Shown here: positions 17,771 to 27,082 of the stretch, piece by piece
Layout: every line of letters starts with the position of its first letter
Numbering within the stretch: position 1 is the first letter of the stretch
Source: Clostridia bacterium
Lineage (GTDB): Bacteria > Bacillota > Clostridia > Christensenellales > CAG-138
Direction of reading: 5' to 3'
Length of the DNA: 64,000 nt
Assembly (NCBI GenBank): GCA_017541305.1
Contig: JAFXZJ010000057.1
Location: forward strand, 1 to 64,000
Made by a program: the position numbers and the translations under genes
The notes under the pieces: generated by a model
Database searches by the model: none
Seen by the model: only the letters and a program-made list of their open reading frames with translations
What the model was told of the DNA's origin: nothing

Positions 17771-18781
17771 ATGAAAAGAATTGTTGCTTTTGTTTTATGC
17801 TTTCTGATGCTCGTGATCACGGCGTCTCTTGCGGCATGCTCCGAAAGTAAGACGGGTCTTCGCAGGGTCACGCTCAACGAGGTGACGCGGTCGGTATTCT
17901 ATGCTCCGCTCTACGTTGCGGTCTCGCGGGGCTTCTTTGAAAAGGAGGGCGTCGAGCTTGAGATAGTGACCGGCGGCGGCAGCGACGCCAGCATGACGGC
18001 GCTGCTCGCGGGCGAAGCCGATTTTGCGCTCATGGGTCCCGAAACGGGCGTTTACGTCATCAACGAAGGCAAGACCGATCATCCCATGATAATAGGTCAG
18101 CTGACCAAGCGCGACGGCTCGTTTCTGCTTGGAAGAGAGCCGGTCGAAAGCTTCTCATGGGAAATGCTTAAGGGCAAATCGGTCATAGGCGGGCGGCCGG
18201 GAGGTATGCCGTACATGACGCTCATGTACGTGCTCAATAAAAACGGTCTCACTCCGGGCGAGGACGTCGAGGTCATAAGCAATATCCAGTTCAACCTTAT
18301 GGGAGGCGCGTTTGAAAGCGGCACAGGCGATTTTGTAACTCTTTTCGAGCCCACGGCTTCAAAATTCGAAGCGAACGGCTCCGGACATATCATAGCCAAT
18401 ATAGGGCTGGAATCCGGCGAAGTGCCCTATACGGCTTTTATGACGTCTCCCAAGATACTGAAGAACGATCCCGCGCTGGTACAGAGCTTTATCAACGCCA
18501 TTGCCAAAGCCCAAGCCTGGGTAAAGAACGCGAGCGACGCGGATATTGCCGAGGCGATGCTCCCCTTCTTTCCCGATACCGATATCCCAACGCTCAGCGC
18601 CGTTGCCAAAAGCTACCGTGAAACGGATTCGTGGATGGATAATCCCGTTATGACTGACGACGCGTTCTCAAGACTTCTCGATATAATAGAATTCAACGGC
18701 GAGCTGAAAGCGCGCGTGGATTTCAAAGAGTTGGTCGACAACAGCTTTGCCGAAAAAGCGTTGAAGGAGCTGGGCAGATAA
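17771..18781 (+). CDS. ABC-type substrate-binding lipoprotein (NMT1/SsuA-like)
   Basis: A 336-residue lipoprotein with a lipobox at LAAC (residues 19-22), so it is anchored outside the membrane. The body matches the NMT1/THI5-like, SsuA/TauA type of periplasmic-binding protein (YAPLYVAVSRGFFEKEGVELEIVTGG...LLAGEADFALMGPE). Such proteins carry thiamine precursors, sulfonates or related small molecules to an ABC importer. No permease or ATPase gene is nearby, so the ligand and partner are open. GGAGG sits just before the ATG at 17771; the TTG at 17759 would include the ribosome site in the coding region. Confidence 0.85.
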   Translation: MKRIVAFVLCFLMLVITASLAACSESKTGLRRVTLNEVTRSVFYAPLYVAVSRGFFEKEGVELEIVTGGGSDASMTALLAGEADFALMGPETGVYVINEGKTDHPMIIGQLTKRDGSFLLGREPVESFSWEMLKGKSVIGGRPGGMPYMTLMYVLNKNGLTPGEDVEVISNIQFNLMGGAFESGTGDFVTLFEPTASKFEANGSGHIIANIGLESGEVPYTAFMTSPKILKNDPALVQSFINAIAKAQAWVKNASDADIAEAMLPFFPDTDIPTLSAVAKSYRETDSWMDNPVMTDDAFSRLLDIIEFNGELKARVDFKELVDNSFAEKALKELGR

Positions 18782-18811
18782 AAACGCGGCGGAGCCATTC
18801 ACGGCTCCGCC
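18781..18811. terminator. Bidirectional terminator
   Basis: A 9-bp perfect stem (18788-18796 with 18803-18811, loop ATTCAC) between the convergent binding-protein gene and the cysteine-rich gene. The T-tract is best on the minus strand (AAAAA at 18780-18784). Confidence 0.75.
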
Positions 18812-18818
18812 ATTCATT

Positions 18819-19265
18819 TTATTCGCGTCTTTTTCTGCGGGTCGAGGCGGGTCTTTTGCCGTAAACCGGCACCCTTGTGTCGACCTCGATCTCGCCGAAG
18901 CCGTCGTCAGCCGGCGCTTCGCCGTGCTCTATCAGTATCTTTTCCCAGTATGCAACAAGCTCCGGCGTGAGCTCTTCCGGTTCGCCGGTAAGATCCACGG
19001 TCTCGAACTCCTCCTTGGGCGTCTTTGGCTTTGGGCTTTCCTTTCTGCGGGCGGAAAGCTTTGGCGGCTTGATGCCACCTTCGACTTCAACGGAACCATC
19101 GCGCTTTAATACCCGGGATCGGAATTCGTTCCCGTCGTCTTCGATCGCGATGCACTTGCAGCAGTTGTCGCAGATCTTATTCGGATCGAGATCGCAGCGA
19201 TTGCATTCGCCGCAGTCATCGCATATCTTATTCTCATCAAGTACGCATACTTTTATGTTTTTCAT
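18819..19265 (-). CDS. Cysteine-rich small protein, function unknown
   Basis: A 148-residue protein with ten cysteines in the first 35 or so residues, in CxxC-like pairs (CDDCGECNRC and CDNCCKC). This could bind zinc or an Fe-S cluster. The rest is charged, with an acidic middle and a very basic C-terminal tail (STRRKRRE), and has no recognised domain. I chose the ATG at 19265, six bases after a GGAG; an in-frame ATG at 19301 lies inside the lexA promoter. It is divergent from lexA and a second LexA-like dyad at 19286-19299 is close to its start, so SOS control is possible. Confidence 0.72.
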   Translation of the reverse strand: MKNIKVCVLDENKICDDCGECNRCDLDPNKICDNCCKCIAIEDDGNEFRSRVLKRDGSVEVEGGIKPPKLSARRKESPKPKTPKEEFETVDLTGEPEELTPELVAYWEKILIEHGEAPADDGFGEIEVDTRVPVYGKRPASTRRKRRE

Positions 19266-19285
19266 AAAAAACTCCAAAATTTTAA

Positions 19286-19324
19286 GTACAAATGTTTGCA
19301 AATTCTTCGAACATATGTTATAAT
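19286..19324 (+). promoter_or_regulatory. lexA promoter with LexA (SOS) boxes
   Basis: TTGCAA (19296-19301), a 17-base spacer and TATAAT (19319-19324). The spacer ends in CGAACATATGTT (19308-19319), a near-perfect match to the Gram-positive LexA box CGAACRNRYGTTYC, overlapping the -10. A weaker dyad, GTACAAATGTTTGC (19286-19299), overlaps the -35. The arrangement fits autorepression of lexA and perhaps control of the divergent gene. Confidence 0.8.
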
Positions 19325-19409
19325 ACCGTCGAAAGAACTCTTATGGTTATTATACCACTTTTTGATTGGGATTCAAAGCATTCATTCAATCTATTTTTCG
19401 GAGGGGAAT

Positions 19410-20084
19410 ATGAGCAAAAACGGCGAAACCAGAACGGCAGTCTATGACTTTATCTACAACCGCATCAAGGACGGCAAGCCCGCGCCGACGGTGCGCGAGA
19501 TCTGCACCGCACTGAAACTGAAATCCACCTCCACGGCCCACCTGCATCTGACCAATCTGCAGAAGGAGGGCTATATCGATTTTGACAAGAACCTGCAGCG
19601 CACGGTGCGTCTTACCGATTCCATCCCGCCCAATTCCAAGGCCTTCCGCAAGCATGCAGCCGAGGAGAAGGAGCGCAATCGCCGCGCGGGCTCCTCGTGC
19701 AGAGTGCCTCTTATAGGCACCGTTGCCGCCGGTCAGCCTATACTTGCTTTTGACGATTATCAGGATGGTTACGAGCTTCCCAAGGAGCTTTTACGCAGCG
19801 CGGAACCTTCCGAAACGTTCATGCTTACGGTCGACGGCGAAAGCATGATCGAAGCCGGCATGTACACCGGCGACATGATAATCGTCACCCGCTCGTTCGA
19901 GGTGCGCGATGGCGATATCGTTGTCGCCCGCATCAACGGCGATACCGCAACGGTCAAGCGTTTTTATGACGAGAACGGCCATATAAGGCTCCAGCCCGAA
20001 AACTCCACCATGGATCCCATCATAGTCAAAAGATCCGAGGTAGAGATCGTCGGCAAGGTCATCGGACTTATAAGGTCATACTGA
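19410..20084 (+). CDS. lexA: LexA repressor
   Basis: A 224-residue SOS repressor that self-cleaves when RecA is activated on single-stranded DNA. The winged helix-turn-helix is at residues 1-65 (PTVREICTALKLKSTSTAHLHL). The cleavage site is Ala-Gly in TVAAGQP. The catalytic serine lies in VDGESMIEAGMYTGD and the lysine in TATVKRFYDENG. GGAGGGG precedes the ATG at 19410; earlier in-frame starts would lie within the promoter. It ends before a bidirectional terminator. Confidence 0.97.
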   Translation: MSKNGETRTAVYDFIYNRIKDGKPAPTVREICTALKLKSTSTAHLHLTNLQKEGYIDFDKNLQRTVRLTDSIPPNSKAFRKHAAEEKERNRRAGSSCRVPLIGTVAAGQPILAFDDYQDGYELPKELLRSAEPSETFMLTVDGESMIEAGMYTGDMIIVTRSFEVRDGDIVVARINGDTATVKRFYDENGHIRLQPENSTMDPIIVKRSEVEIVGKVIGLIRSY

Positions 20085-20099
20085 TATTGCGGGATTATC

Positions 20100-20136
20100 A
20101 AAGGCGGCCGTGGTATTCACCCTGAGCCGCCTTTTT
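20100..20136. terminator. Bidirectional terminator between lexA and the YnbB-like gene
   Basis: A 9-bp perfect stem (20100-20108 with 20126-20134) with a T-tract on the plus strand. The loop is 17 bases. It lies between the convergent lexA and the minus-strand mutS operon end. Confidence 0.75.
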
Positions 20137-20138
20137 CT

Positions 20139-21374
20139 TTATTCGTTTATTAAGCTTTTCAGCACCGTCTCGGCGGCGATCCTGCCATGAGAATACGTCA
20201 GCCCGCCCTGTATGTAAGCCGTGTATGGCTCCCTTATGGGCGCGTCCGCGGTAAGTTCTATTGACGCACCCTGTATAAACGTTCCGGCGGCCATGATCAC
20301 CTCGTCGGTGTAGCCGGGCATTGCCCAAGGCTCGGGCACCACAAAGCTGTCAACGGGTGAAACGGATTGTATGATCCTGCAAAACTCTATGAGCTGTTCT
20401 TTTTTATTGAACCTGAGTGCCTGCACGATATCCGAGCGTTCGGAATCGCTCGCGGGCATTGACATAAGCCCCAGTTTTTCAAAAGCCCCGGCAAAGAGCG
20501 CGGCGGTCTTCAATGCCTGGCAGACAACGTGCGGGGCAAGGAATATGCCCTGATAGTAAGGCAGATAGCCCGCCGGATAGCACCCCGCCTCCCTGCCTAT
20601 GCCGGGAACTGTTATGCGGTTTTCGACCATTTCCATGAGATCCGCCCGACCTGCGATATAGCCTCCGGTATGCGCTATGCCGCCGCCCGGATTTTTAATG
20701 AGCGAGCCCATTATTATGTCCGCGCCGAACGCCGTCGGCTCGTCGGCCTGCGTGAATTCGCCGTAACAGTTATCGACCATTATCACGCTTTCGGGCGCCA
20801 ACTCCTTGACCAGATCGAACGCGGGCTTCATTTCCGAAGGCAGAAGCGAATTGCGCCAAGCATAGCCCCTTGAGCGCTGGAAATAAACTATCCTCGGCTT
20901 TCCGGCAAGCTCGCGCTTTAAGCTGTCAAGGTCGACGCCTCCGTTTGCGTCAAGCTCTATCTGCCGGTATTCTATGCCGAATTCCTTGAGGGAGCCCTTT
21001 GCGTTTCCGGTTATGCCTATCGCCTCAAGAAGCGTCTCGTAAGGCGTGCCGACGGCGGAAAGTATCACGTCCCCGGGCCTAAGTATCGCCGAAAGCGCCG
21101 CGAAAATCGTATGCGTTCCGGACGAGAGCTGCGGCACGACCACGGCCTTCTCTGCCTGCATCACTTCGGCAAAGACTCTGTCAAGCTTATCCCTGCCCTC
21201 GTCGTCATATCCGTATCCTGTCGTTCCGGCAAAATGCCTGGCGGCTATTCGATTGCTGCGGAAGGCTTCGAGCACGCGGCGCTGGCAAATAAGCTCGACG
21301 TTCTCCATCCTCCTGAATACCGGAGCAAGCTCCTTTTCGGTTTCCTCTATCAGTTTTACAGCTTTATTGCTCAT
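20139..21374 (-). CDS. Methionine gamma-lyase family PLP protein (YnbB-like)
   Basis: A 411-residue PLP-dependent protein of the group annotated as methionine gamma-lyase family or aluminum-resistance protein (YnbB in Bacillus). The PLP lysine is in GSLIKNPGGGIAHTGGY near residue 225, and the HFAGTTGYGYDDEGRD segment near residue 45 is typical. The substrate is not certain; the name methionine gamma-lyase is family-level only. AGGA precedes the ATG at 21374, one base from the hfq stop. It ends the miaB-mutS-mutL-miaA-hfq operon, as ynbB does in other Firmicutes. Confidence 0.85.
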   Translation of the reverse strand: MSNKAVKLIEETEKELAPVFRRMENVELICQRRVLEAFRSNRIAARHFAGTTGYGYDDEGRDKLDRVFAEVMQAEKAVVVPQLSSGTHTIFAALSAILRPGDVILSAVGTPYETLLEAIGITGNAKGSLKEFGIEYRQIELDANGGVDLDSLKRELAGKPRIVYFQRSRGYAWRNSLLPSEMKPAFDLVKELAPESVIMVDNCYGEFTQADEPTAFGADIIMGSLIKNPGGGIAHTGGYIAGRADLMEMVENRITVPGIGREAGCYPAGYLPYYQGIFLAPHVVCQALKTAALFAGAFEKLGLMSMPASDSERSDIVQALRFNKKEQLIEFCRIIQSVSPVDSFVVPEPWAMPGYTDEVIMAAGTFIQGASIELTADAPIREPYTAYIQGGLTYSHGRIAAETVLKSLINE

Positions 21375-21375
21375 A

Positions 21376-21609
21376 TCATTCTTCCTCTGTAAGTATTGTG
21401 ATCTCCTTCTGCGGAGTGACGGTCGATATCGCGTGCTTGTAAATAAGCATCTGCCTGCCGCCCGATTCAACGAGCACTGCATAGTTATCAAAGCTCAACA
21501 CCTTCGCGTCGTTGATAAGATAGCCGTTCGTGACGTATATCGAAACGGGCACGTTCCCCTTCCTCACGGCGTTCAAAAAACCGTCCTGAATGCTTTTGAT
21601 CGTGCTCAT
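21376..21609 (-). CDS. hfq: RNA chaperone Hfq
   Basis: A 77-residue Sm-like protein forming a hexameric ring that binds small RNAs and mRNAs. The Sm2 signature YKHAIST is present, and Sm1 is the SIYVTNGYLINDAKVLSFDNYAVLV region. The C-terminal tail is short and acidic, as in Gram-positive Hfq. The N-terminal contact helix (STIKSIQDGFLNAVRK) is a variant of the usual NLQDxFLNxLRK. It overlaps the end of miaA by four bases. Confidence 0.93.
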   Translation of the reverse strand: MSTIKSIQDGFLNAVRKGNVPVSIYVTNGYLINDAKVLSFDNYAVLVESGGRQMLIYKHAISTVTPQKEITILTEEE

Positions 21610-22583
21610 TTTATCATTTCTCCTTTAAAATACTCAATAATGTCCTCATGGAGCGCGGCCCGGTCGGGATAATCGTCCACATTGAACCATCTTATCCTTT
21701 CATCCCGTTTGAACCATGATATCTGCCTTTTGGCAAAGCGTCTCGTATCGCGTTTAATAAGCTGCACCGCTTCGTCAAAGGTGCATAAGCCCTCGAAAAA
21801 CGCCGAAAACTGCTTATACCCGATGGCCTGCAGTGAAAGCGGCGGATCGACGCTTACAGACTTGTAAAGCGCATCGGCTTCTTCAAAAAGCCCGTTCGCG
21901 ATCATCATATCGACCCTTTGGCCGATCCTGTCATAAAGCCGTGCCCGATCCATCGCAAGACCCGCAATGACCGGTTCATAAGGGATATCGGCTCCGCGTG
22001 AATTCATAAAGTCTCCCCCGTTGTCGGTCAGACTGCGTCCCGTGAGCTCGTAGACCTCCAGTGCGCGCACGATGCGCTTGATATCGTTGGGATGGAGCCT
22101 TTCGGCCGATACCGGATCAACTGTTAAAAGCCTTTTATACAGGCTTCCGGGAGCCTTATCCTCATCCGACAGGAGCTTTTCGCGCAGCTCCTTATCGGGC
22201 TTGACCTCTGTGAAATCGAGAGGAAATACGAGCGAGTTGACATACAGCCCCGTGCCGCCGCAAACTATCGGGGTCCTGCCGCGTGAGATGATATCGCGTA
22301 TGCACTTCCCCGCGTCCCGCGCGAAGCAGGCGACGTTATAGCTTGAATCGGTATAGTCGACTGTGTCGATAAGATGGTGCGGCACCCCGCGCATTTCATC
22401 GGGCGTGGGCTTTGCCGAGCCCTTGTCGAGCCCGCGGTAGATCTGTATTGCGTCGGCCGAGATCACTTCGCCGTTTAATGCCAAAGCGCACTCAACAGCC
22501 GCGTCCGTTTTACCGGACGCGGTGGGGCCCACGACGAAGAACACCTTGGGCTTGGCTTTTGATTTCTCTTCCCAGCTCATCAT
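21606..22583 (-). CDS. miaA: tRNA dimethylallyltransferase
   Basis: A 325-residue enzyme that adds a dimethylallyl group to A37 of tRNAs reading UNN codons. The P-loop is VVGPTASGKTDAAV near residue 18. Further signatures are SADAIQIYRGLDKGSAKP and the QAIGYKQF region, and the C-terminal KRQISWFKRDERIRWF is diagnostic. MiaB, encoded upstream in the same operon, methylthiolates the same base. The start overlaps the mutL stop. Confidence 0.96.
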   Translation of the reverse strand: MMSWEEKSKAKPKVFFVVGPTASGKTDAAVECALALNGEVISADAIQIYRGLDKGSAKPTPDEMRGVPHHLIDTVDYTDSSYNVACFARDAGKCIRDIISRGRTPIVCGGTGLYVNSLVFPLDFTEVKPDKELREKLLSDEDKAPGSLYKRLLTVDPVSAERLHPNDIKRIVRALEVYELTGRSLTDNGGDFMNSRGADIPYEPVIAGLAMDRARLYDRIGQRVDMMIANGLFEEADALYKSVSVDPPLSLQAIGYKQFSAFFEGLCTFDEAVQLIKRDTRRFAKRQISWFKRDERIRWFNVDDYPDRAALHEDIIEYFKGEMIK

Positions 22584-24457
22584 ACTATACGCTTGAACAG
22601 CTTTTCGAAATCGCGCTTGGTGCGGCGCAGCATCACGGGCCGCCCATGCGGGCAGGTGAGCGGAGTCGAGCCATCGGCATAATGGCTAAGTATCTCCTCT
22701 ATCTCCGTGTGATTCAGCGCTCTGCCGCCCTTTATAGCGTGCTTGCACGAGGCCTGTATGAGCGATCCGCGCACGATATCGAGCTCGGTTACGCTTCCCT
22801 GCCGCAGCAGGATATCCGTCATATCATGCACGAGCCTTTCGACTGACTCCTTCTTAACGCCCGTGGGAACCGCGTGAACGGATACCGACAGCGGCCCGAA
22901 TTCTTCGATATCGAAGCCGAGCTCGCGGAAGCGCTCCGCGTTCTCCGCAACGCAGGCGAATTCGGTGGGAGAAAGGGTTATTATCTCCGAAGTGAACAGC
23001 AGCTGTGAATCGAATCTCAGTTCATTTCTTATAAGTCTCTCATAGAGTATCCGCTCGTGCGCGGCGTGCTGATCTATAAAGAAAACCTGATCGCCCTGTT
23101 CGACGACTATGTAAGTATCGAATATCACGCCCGTCACCGTGTAGGGATCCACGCCGAACGCTATGGGCTCGTAAGCCTCGGGCTCGGGCTTATTCTTCGG
23201 AGCGAAGCTGTAATGCAGCACGCCGTTGAAATCCTTTTCCTCGGCCGCCGCACCCTCCGATGCGCTGTCGTGCAGTATTACGGGTTCCCTTTCGGGAGAG
23301 GGCTTGGGCGTATCAACTGCCGCGGGTGCGGGCTTTTCGGGCTCAGTAAGCGGTGTGATATCTATCTGCGCGGGCTTATCATCCGATTTGTGAAATACGG
23401 AATAGACGTCTCTTACGGGCTCGGCAGTCTTAGGCTCTTCCGCGGGCTTGCTTTCAAACAACGTGTTTCCCTCAAGCGCGTCCTTTACCGCAAGCATAAC
23501 TGCGGAGGAAACACGCTCCTCATCGCGGAAGCGCACTGTGAGCTTGTTGGGATGCACGTTGACGTCCACCTCGCGCGGGGAAAGACGAATATTGAGCGCA
23601 AGGAACGGGAACCTTCCGGCCATTAGCCTTGTGGTGTAAGCCCGCTGCGCGGCGAATGCGATCTGCTGCGACCTTATGTAGCGGCCGTTGACGAAAACGC
23701 TCTGATGAATGCGGTTGGCCTTGGCTATCTCCTCATCGCCGCAGAAGCCGGAAATAAGCATATAGCCGTCATCAAAGCTTACGGGCTTTATGTGCTCCGC
23801 TATCTCGCTGCCGTAAACGCATATGAGCGCGTTTTCAAGCGAGCCGTCGCCCGCACTGTGATATACCGGTTTGCCGTTGTTGATGAATTTGAACGAAACC
23901 TCCGTATTGGACAGTATGAGCCGCAGTATGTAGTCGCCCACTGCGGCGGCTTCCGCTCTGGGGGATTTCAGGAATTTGAGCCTTGCGGGAACGTTATAGA
24001 AAAGCTCGCGTATCTCGATATTCGTGCCAACGGGGCATCCGCAGGGCTGAATATCCTTCACCTCGCCGCCGTCGATCGAAATAAGCGTGCCGTGCTCTTC
24101 CTCCTCCGTGCGCGTGCGCATTACAACGTGCGCGACTGCCGCGATGGAAGCCAGAGCCTCGCCTCGAAAGCCTAGGGTCTCGATGCCGTCAAGCCCTTCG
24201 GCGGAACGAAGCTTGCTGGTTGCATGGCGAAGGAAGGCCGTTTTGACGTCCTCCGAAGGGATGCCGCAGCCATTGTCGGTGACTCTTATGTATTCGGTGC
24301 CGCCCTCGTTGATCTCGACTGTGACCGCGGTAGCTCCCGCGTCAAGCGAGTTTTCGACCAGCTCCTTGACCACCGAAGCGGGCCTTTCGACCACCTCGCC
24401 CGCGGCGATCTTGTTTGCAAGCTGCGGATCGAGCACCTGTATCCTTCTTATAATCAT
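22580..24457 (-). CDS. mutL: DNA mismatch repair protein MutL
   Basis: A 625-residue GHKL ATPase that couples mismatch recognition by MutS to strand incision. The ATPase motifs are VVKELVENSLDAGA, TDNGCGIP and TLGFRGEAL (about residues 30-105). The C-terminal domain has the metal-dependent endonuclease motif DQHAAHERILYE, meaning this MutL nicks DNA itself and no MutH is needed. A Pro/Glu-rich linker of about 110 residues joins the halves. The start overlaps the mutS stop (ATGA). Confidence 0.97.
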   Translation of the reverse strand: MIIRRIQVLDPQLANKIAAGEVVERPASVVKELVENSLDAGATAVTVEINEGGTEYIRVTDNGCGIPSEDVKTAFLRHATSKLRSAEGLDGIETLGFRGEALASIAAVAHVVMRTRTEEEEHGTLISIDGGEVKDIQPCGCPVGTNIEIRELFYNVPARLKFLKSPRAEAAAVGDYILRLILSNTEVSFKFINNGKPVYHSAGDGSLENALICVYGSEIAEHIKPVSFDDGYMLISGFCGDEEIAKANRIHQSVFVNGRYIRSQQIAFAAQRAYTTRLMAGRFPFLALNIRLSPREVDVNVHPNKLTVRFRDEERVSSAVMLAVKDALEGNTLFESKPAEEPKTAEPVRDVYSVFHKSDDKPAQIDITPLTEPEKPAPAAVDTPKPSPEREPVILHDSASEGAAAEEKDFNGVLHYSFAPKNKPEPEAYEPIAFGVDPYTVTGVIFDTYIVVEQGDQVFFIDQHAAHERILYERLIRNELRFDSQLLFTSEIITLSPTEFACVAENAERFRELGFDIEEFGPLSVSVHAVPTGVKKESVERLVHDMTDILLRQGSVTELDIVRGSLIQASCKHAIKGGRALNHTEIEEILSHYADGSTPLTCPHGRPVMLRRTKRDFEKLFKRIV

Positions 24458-27057
24458 AGCTTTGCCCTCGTACTCAGCTCATAAAGCTTGGAAAGCGCAT
24501 CCATGGGCGTCATGGAATTGACGTCGATGGAGCGAAGTTCTTCAAGGATATCGTTATCGTCGGTAGAACCCAAAAGGCTCACCTGCTGCTGTACGGCCTT
24601 TTTGACCCTCGAGGCGGCGTTGTTTATATCCGAATCCTCAAGCTGCTGCAGTATCTCCTTTGCGCGCTCGATGAGGCTGTAAGGGAGCCCCGCAAGCCTT
24701 GCCACCTGTATGCCGAAGCTCTTATCCGCTCCTCCGCGCATTATGCGGCGCAGGAATATGATGCTGTCGCCGTGCTCCTTTACCGTGATTCGGTAGTTCT
24801 TGACGCCGTCAAGCTTGCCCTCAAGCTCGGTCAGCTCGTGATAATGCGTCGCAAAAAGCGTCTTGGCGCCGCATTTCTTTACGTCCGAGATATGTTCGAC
24901 TACCGCCCACGCAATGCTCAGCCCGTCGAACGTCGATGTGCCGCGGCCTATCTCGTCGATTATCAGCAGGCTGCGCCTGGTTGCGTTGTTCAGTATGTTC
25001 GCCATCTCGCTCATTTCGACCATGAAAGTCGATTGGCCTGTCGAAAGACTGTCGGACGCGCCCACACGGGTGAATATCTTGTCGGTAAGGCTTATCTGCG
25101 CCTGCTTTGCCGGAACGAACGAGCCCATATGCGCCATCAGCACGATAAGCGCTACCTGACGCATATAAGTGCTCTTGCCCGCCATATTGGGGCCAGTCAG
25201 TATCACTATGCGCTCTTCCTTGTCGTCAAGCTCGGTAGAGTTCGAAATGAATTCATCCTTCATGCTTCGCTCGACAACGGGATGTCTGCCGTCGACGATC
25301 TTTATTCTGCCGCTCTTGGTCATTTTGGGTCGGCAGTAATCGTAATCGGACGCCGCCTGCGCAAGAGAGCAATAGCAATCGAGCTCGGCAATGAGCGCCG
25401 AATCGGATTTGAGCCTGTCGATACATTTTAAGAGCACTTCGCGGATATCGCAGAAGAGCGAGTATTCGAGCGCAACGCTCTTTTCCTCGGCGCCTATTAT
25501 CTTTTCTTCAAGCTCTTTAAGCTCGGGCGTTACGTAGCGCTCGGCGTTTGCCAGAGTCTGCTTGCGCTGATAGGTCAGCGGCACGAGCTGCTTATATGAG
25601 TTTGTGACCTCGATATAGTATCCGAATACGCGGTTATAGCCGACCTTCAGATTCTTTATGCCGGTGCGCTCGCGCTCGCTTGCCTCAAGCGCCGCAAGAC
25701 TGCCCCTGCCCCCGTGCGAAAGCGAGCGGAGCTCGTCCACTTCGGCGTTGTAGCCCTCGCGGATCACGCCTCCGTCCTTTACGGAAAGCGGCGGTTCGTC
25801 GACTATCGCCCGCTGCAAAAGCTCCTCGATATCCTCCATAGGGTCTATCGAGCGTTCTATCTGCGAAATCGTATCACAGGAATCGAGCGCACCCATGACG
25901 GCCTTCAAAACGGGTATGCGCTTGAGCGTCCTTCTCAGCGCGTCACAGTCCCTCGCGTTAACAGTGCCGTAAGCGATCCTCGAACAAAGCCTTTCGATAT
26001 CATAGACGCCGTCCAGCGCTTCCCTTATAAGGCCGCGTGCTCTGGTGTTGCCGGCTAAGGCTTCCACAGCGTTCAGCCTGCGGTCTATCGCCTCGACGGA
26101 CTGCAGGGGCTGATCTATCCACGAACGAAGCAGCCTTGCGCCCATGGAGGTCTTCGTCTTATCAAGCACGCCAAGCAGCGTATAGCGCTTGTTCCCGTCG
26201 CTGCGAAGAGGCGCGGTGAGCTCAAGATTTCGCCTTGTTGCGGCGTCGATGCCCATGTATTCGCGCGGGATCACCACCTTGATGGACGAGATATGCGAGA
26301 GGGAATTCTTCTGCGTGTCCTCAAGATAGCGTATGAGCGCTCCCGCTGCGGATACGGGCATGGACTTGTCATTGATGCCGAATCCCGAAAGGGTCGCAAC
26401 GGAAAAATGCTCGCAAAGCGCTCGCTGACCGCGTTCGATGTCAAAGAATTTCGGTTCCTTCTGTTCGACGTAGTATTTCGAGCGGATCCATTTTATAAGC
26501 TGTTCCTTGGTGAAAAGGAAATCGTTCGCAATTATCTCGCGCGGTTCTATCCTGGTCAGCTGATCCATCAGCTCCTGCACGTAATGATCGCCGAGCAGCT
26601 CCTCGGTAAAGAAATCGCCCGTGGAAACGTCGCAGTATGCCAGCTCGAAAACGCCGTTCGTTGCGAATATCGAAAGTATGTAGCTGTTGGCGTTGTCCGG
26701 AAGCATCTGCTCCTCTATCACCGTGCCGGGGGTGATCACTCGGATGACGTCCCTTTCCACAAGCCCCTTTGCCAGCGCGGGATCCTCGAGCTGTTCGCAG
26801 ATCGCCACCTTATAGCCCTTGTCGATCAGTTTATTGATATAGCTGTTTACGGAATGATACGGAACCCCGCACATGGGCGCGCGCTCCTTCATGCCGCAGT
26901 CACGCCCGGTGAGCACTATCTCAAGCTCACGCGAGGCTGTAAGAGCGTCGTCAAAGAACATCTCATAGAAATCGCCCAGCCTGAAGAAGAGCAGGCAATC
27001 GCTGTATTTTTCCTTGAGTTCAAGGTATTGCTGCATCATCGGAGTCAATGAAGCCAT
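24454..27057 (-). CDS. mutS: DNA mismatch repair protein MutS
   Basis: An 867-residue MutS that binds mismatched base pairs as a dimer. The mismatch-contact motif FYEMFF lies near residue 35. Walker A is TGPNMAGKSTYMRQ near residue 620 and the Walker B region is LLIIDEIGRGTSTFDG. Length is normal for MutS1. I set the start at 27057 (MASLTPMMQQYLELK), with GGGGAG upstream; six more codons are possible. It follows miaB by 25 bases. Confidence 0.97.
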   Translation of the reverse strand: MASLTPMMQQYLELKEKYSDCLLFFRLGDFYEMFFDDALTASRELEIVLTGRDCGMKERAPMCGVPYHSVNSYINKLIDKGYKVAICEQLEDPALAKGLVERDVIRVITPGTVIEEQMLPDNANSYILSIFATNGVFELAYCDVSTGDFFTEELLGDHYVQELMDQLTRIEPREIIANDFLFTKEQLIKWIRSKYYVEQKEPKFFDIERGQRALCEHFSVATLSGFGINDKSMPVSAAGALIRYLEDTQKNSLSHISSIKVVIPREYMGIDAATRRNLELTAPLRSDGNKRYTLLGVLDKTKTSMGARLLRSWIDQPLQSVEAIDRRLNAVEALAGNTRARGLIREALDGVYDIERLCSRIAYGTVNARDCDALRRTLKRIPVLKAVMGALDSCDTISQIERSIDPMEDIEELLQRAIVDEPPLSVKDGGVIREGYNAEVDELRSLSHGGRGSLAALEASERERTGIKNLKVGYNRVFGYYIEVTNSYKQLVPLTYQRKQTLANAERYVTPELKELEEKIIGAEEKSVALEYSLFCDIREVLLKCIDRLKSDSALIAELDCYCSLAQAASDYDYCRPKMTKSGRIKIVDGRHPVVERSMKDEFISNSTELDDKEERIVILTGPNMAGKSTYMRQVALIVLMAHMGSFVPAKQAQISLTDKIFTRVGASDSLSTGQSTFMVEMSEMANILNNATRRSLLIIDEIGRGTSTFDGLSIAWAVVEHISDVKKCGAKTLFATHYHELTELEGKLDGVKNYRITVKEHGDSIIFLRRIMRGGADKSFGIQVARLAGLPYSLIERAKEILQQLEDSDINNAASRVKKAVQQQVSLLGSTDDNDILEELRSIDVNSMTPMDALSKLYELSTRAKL

Positions 27058-27082
27058 AATATCTCCCCGCCTCAAAAGGCTC

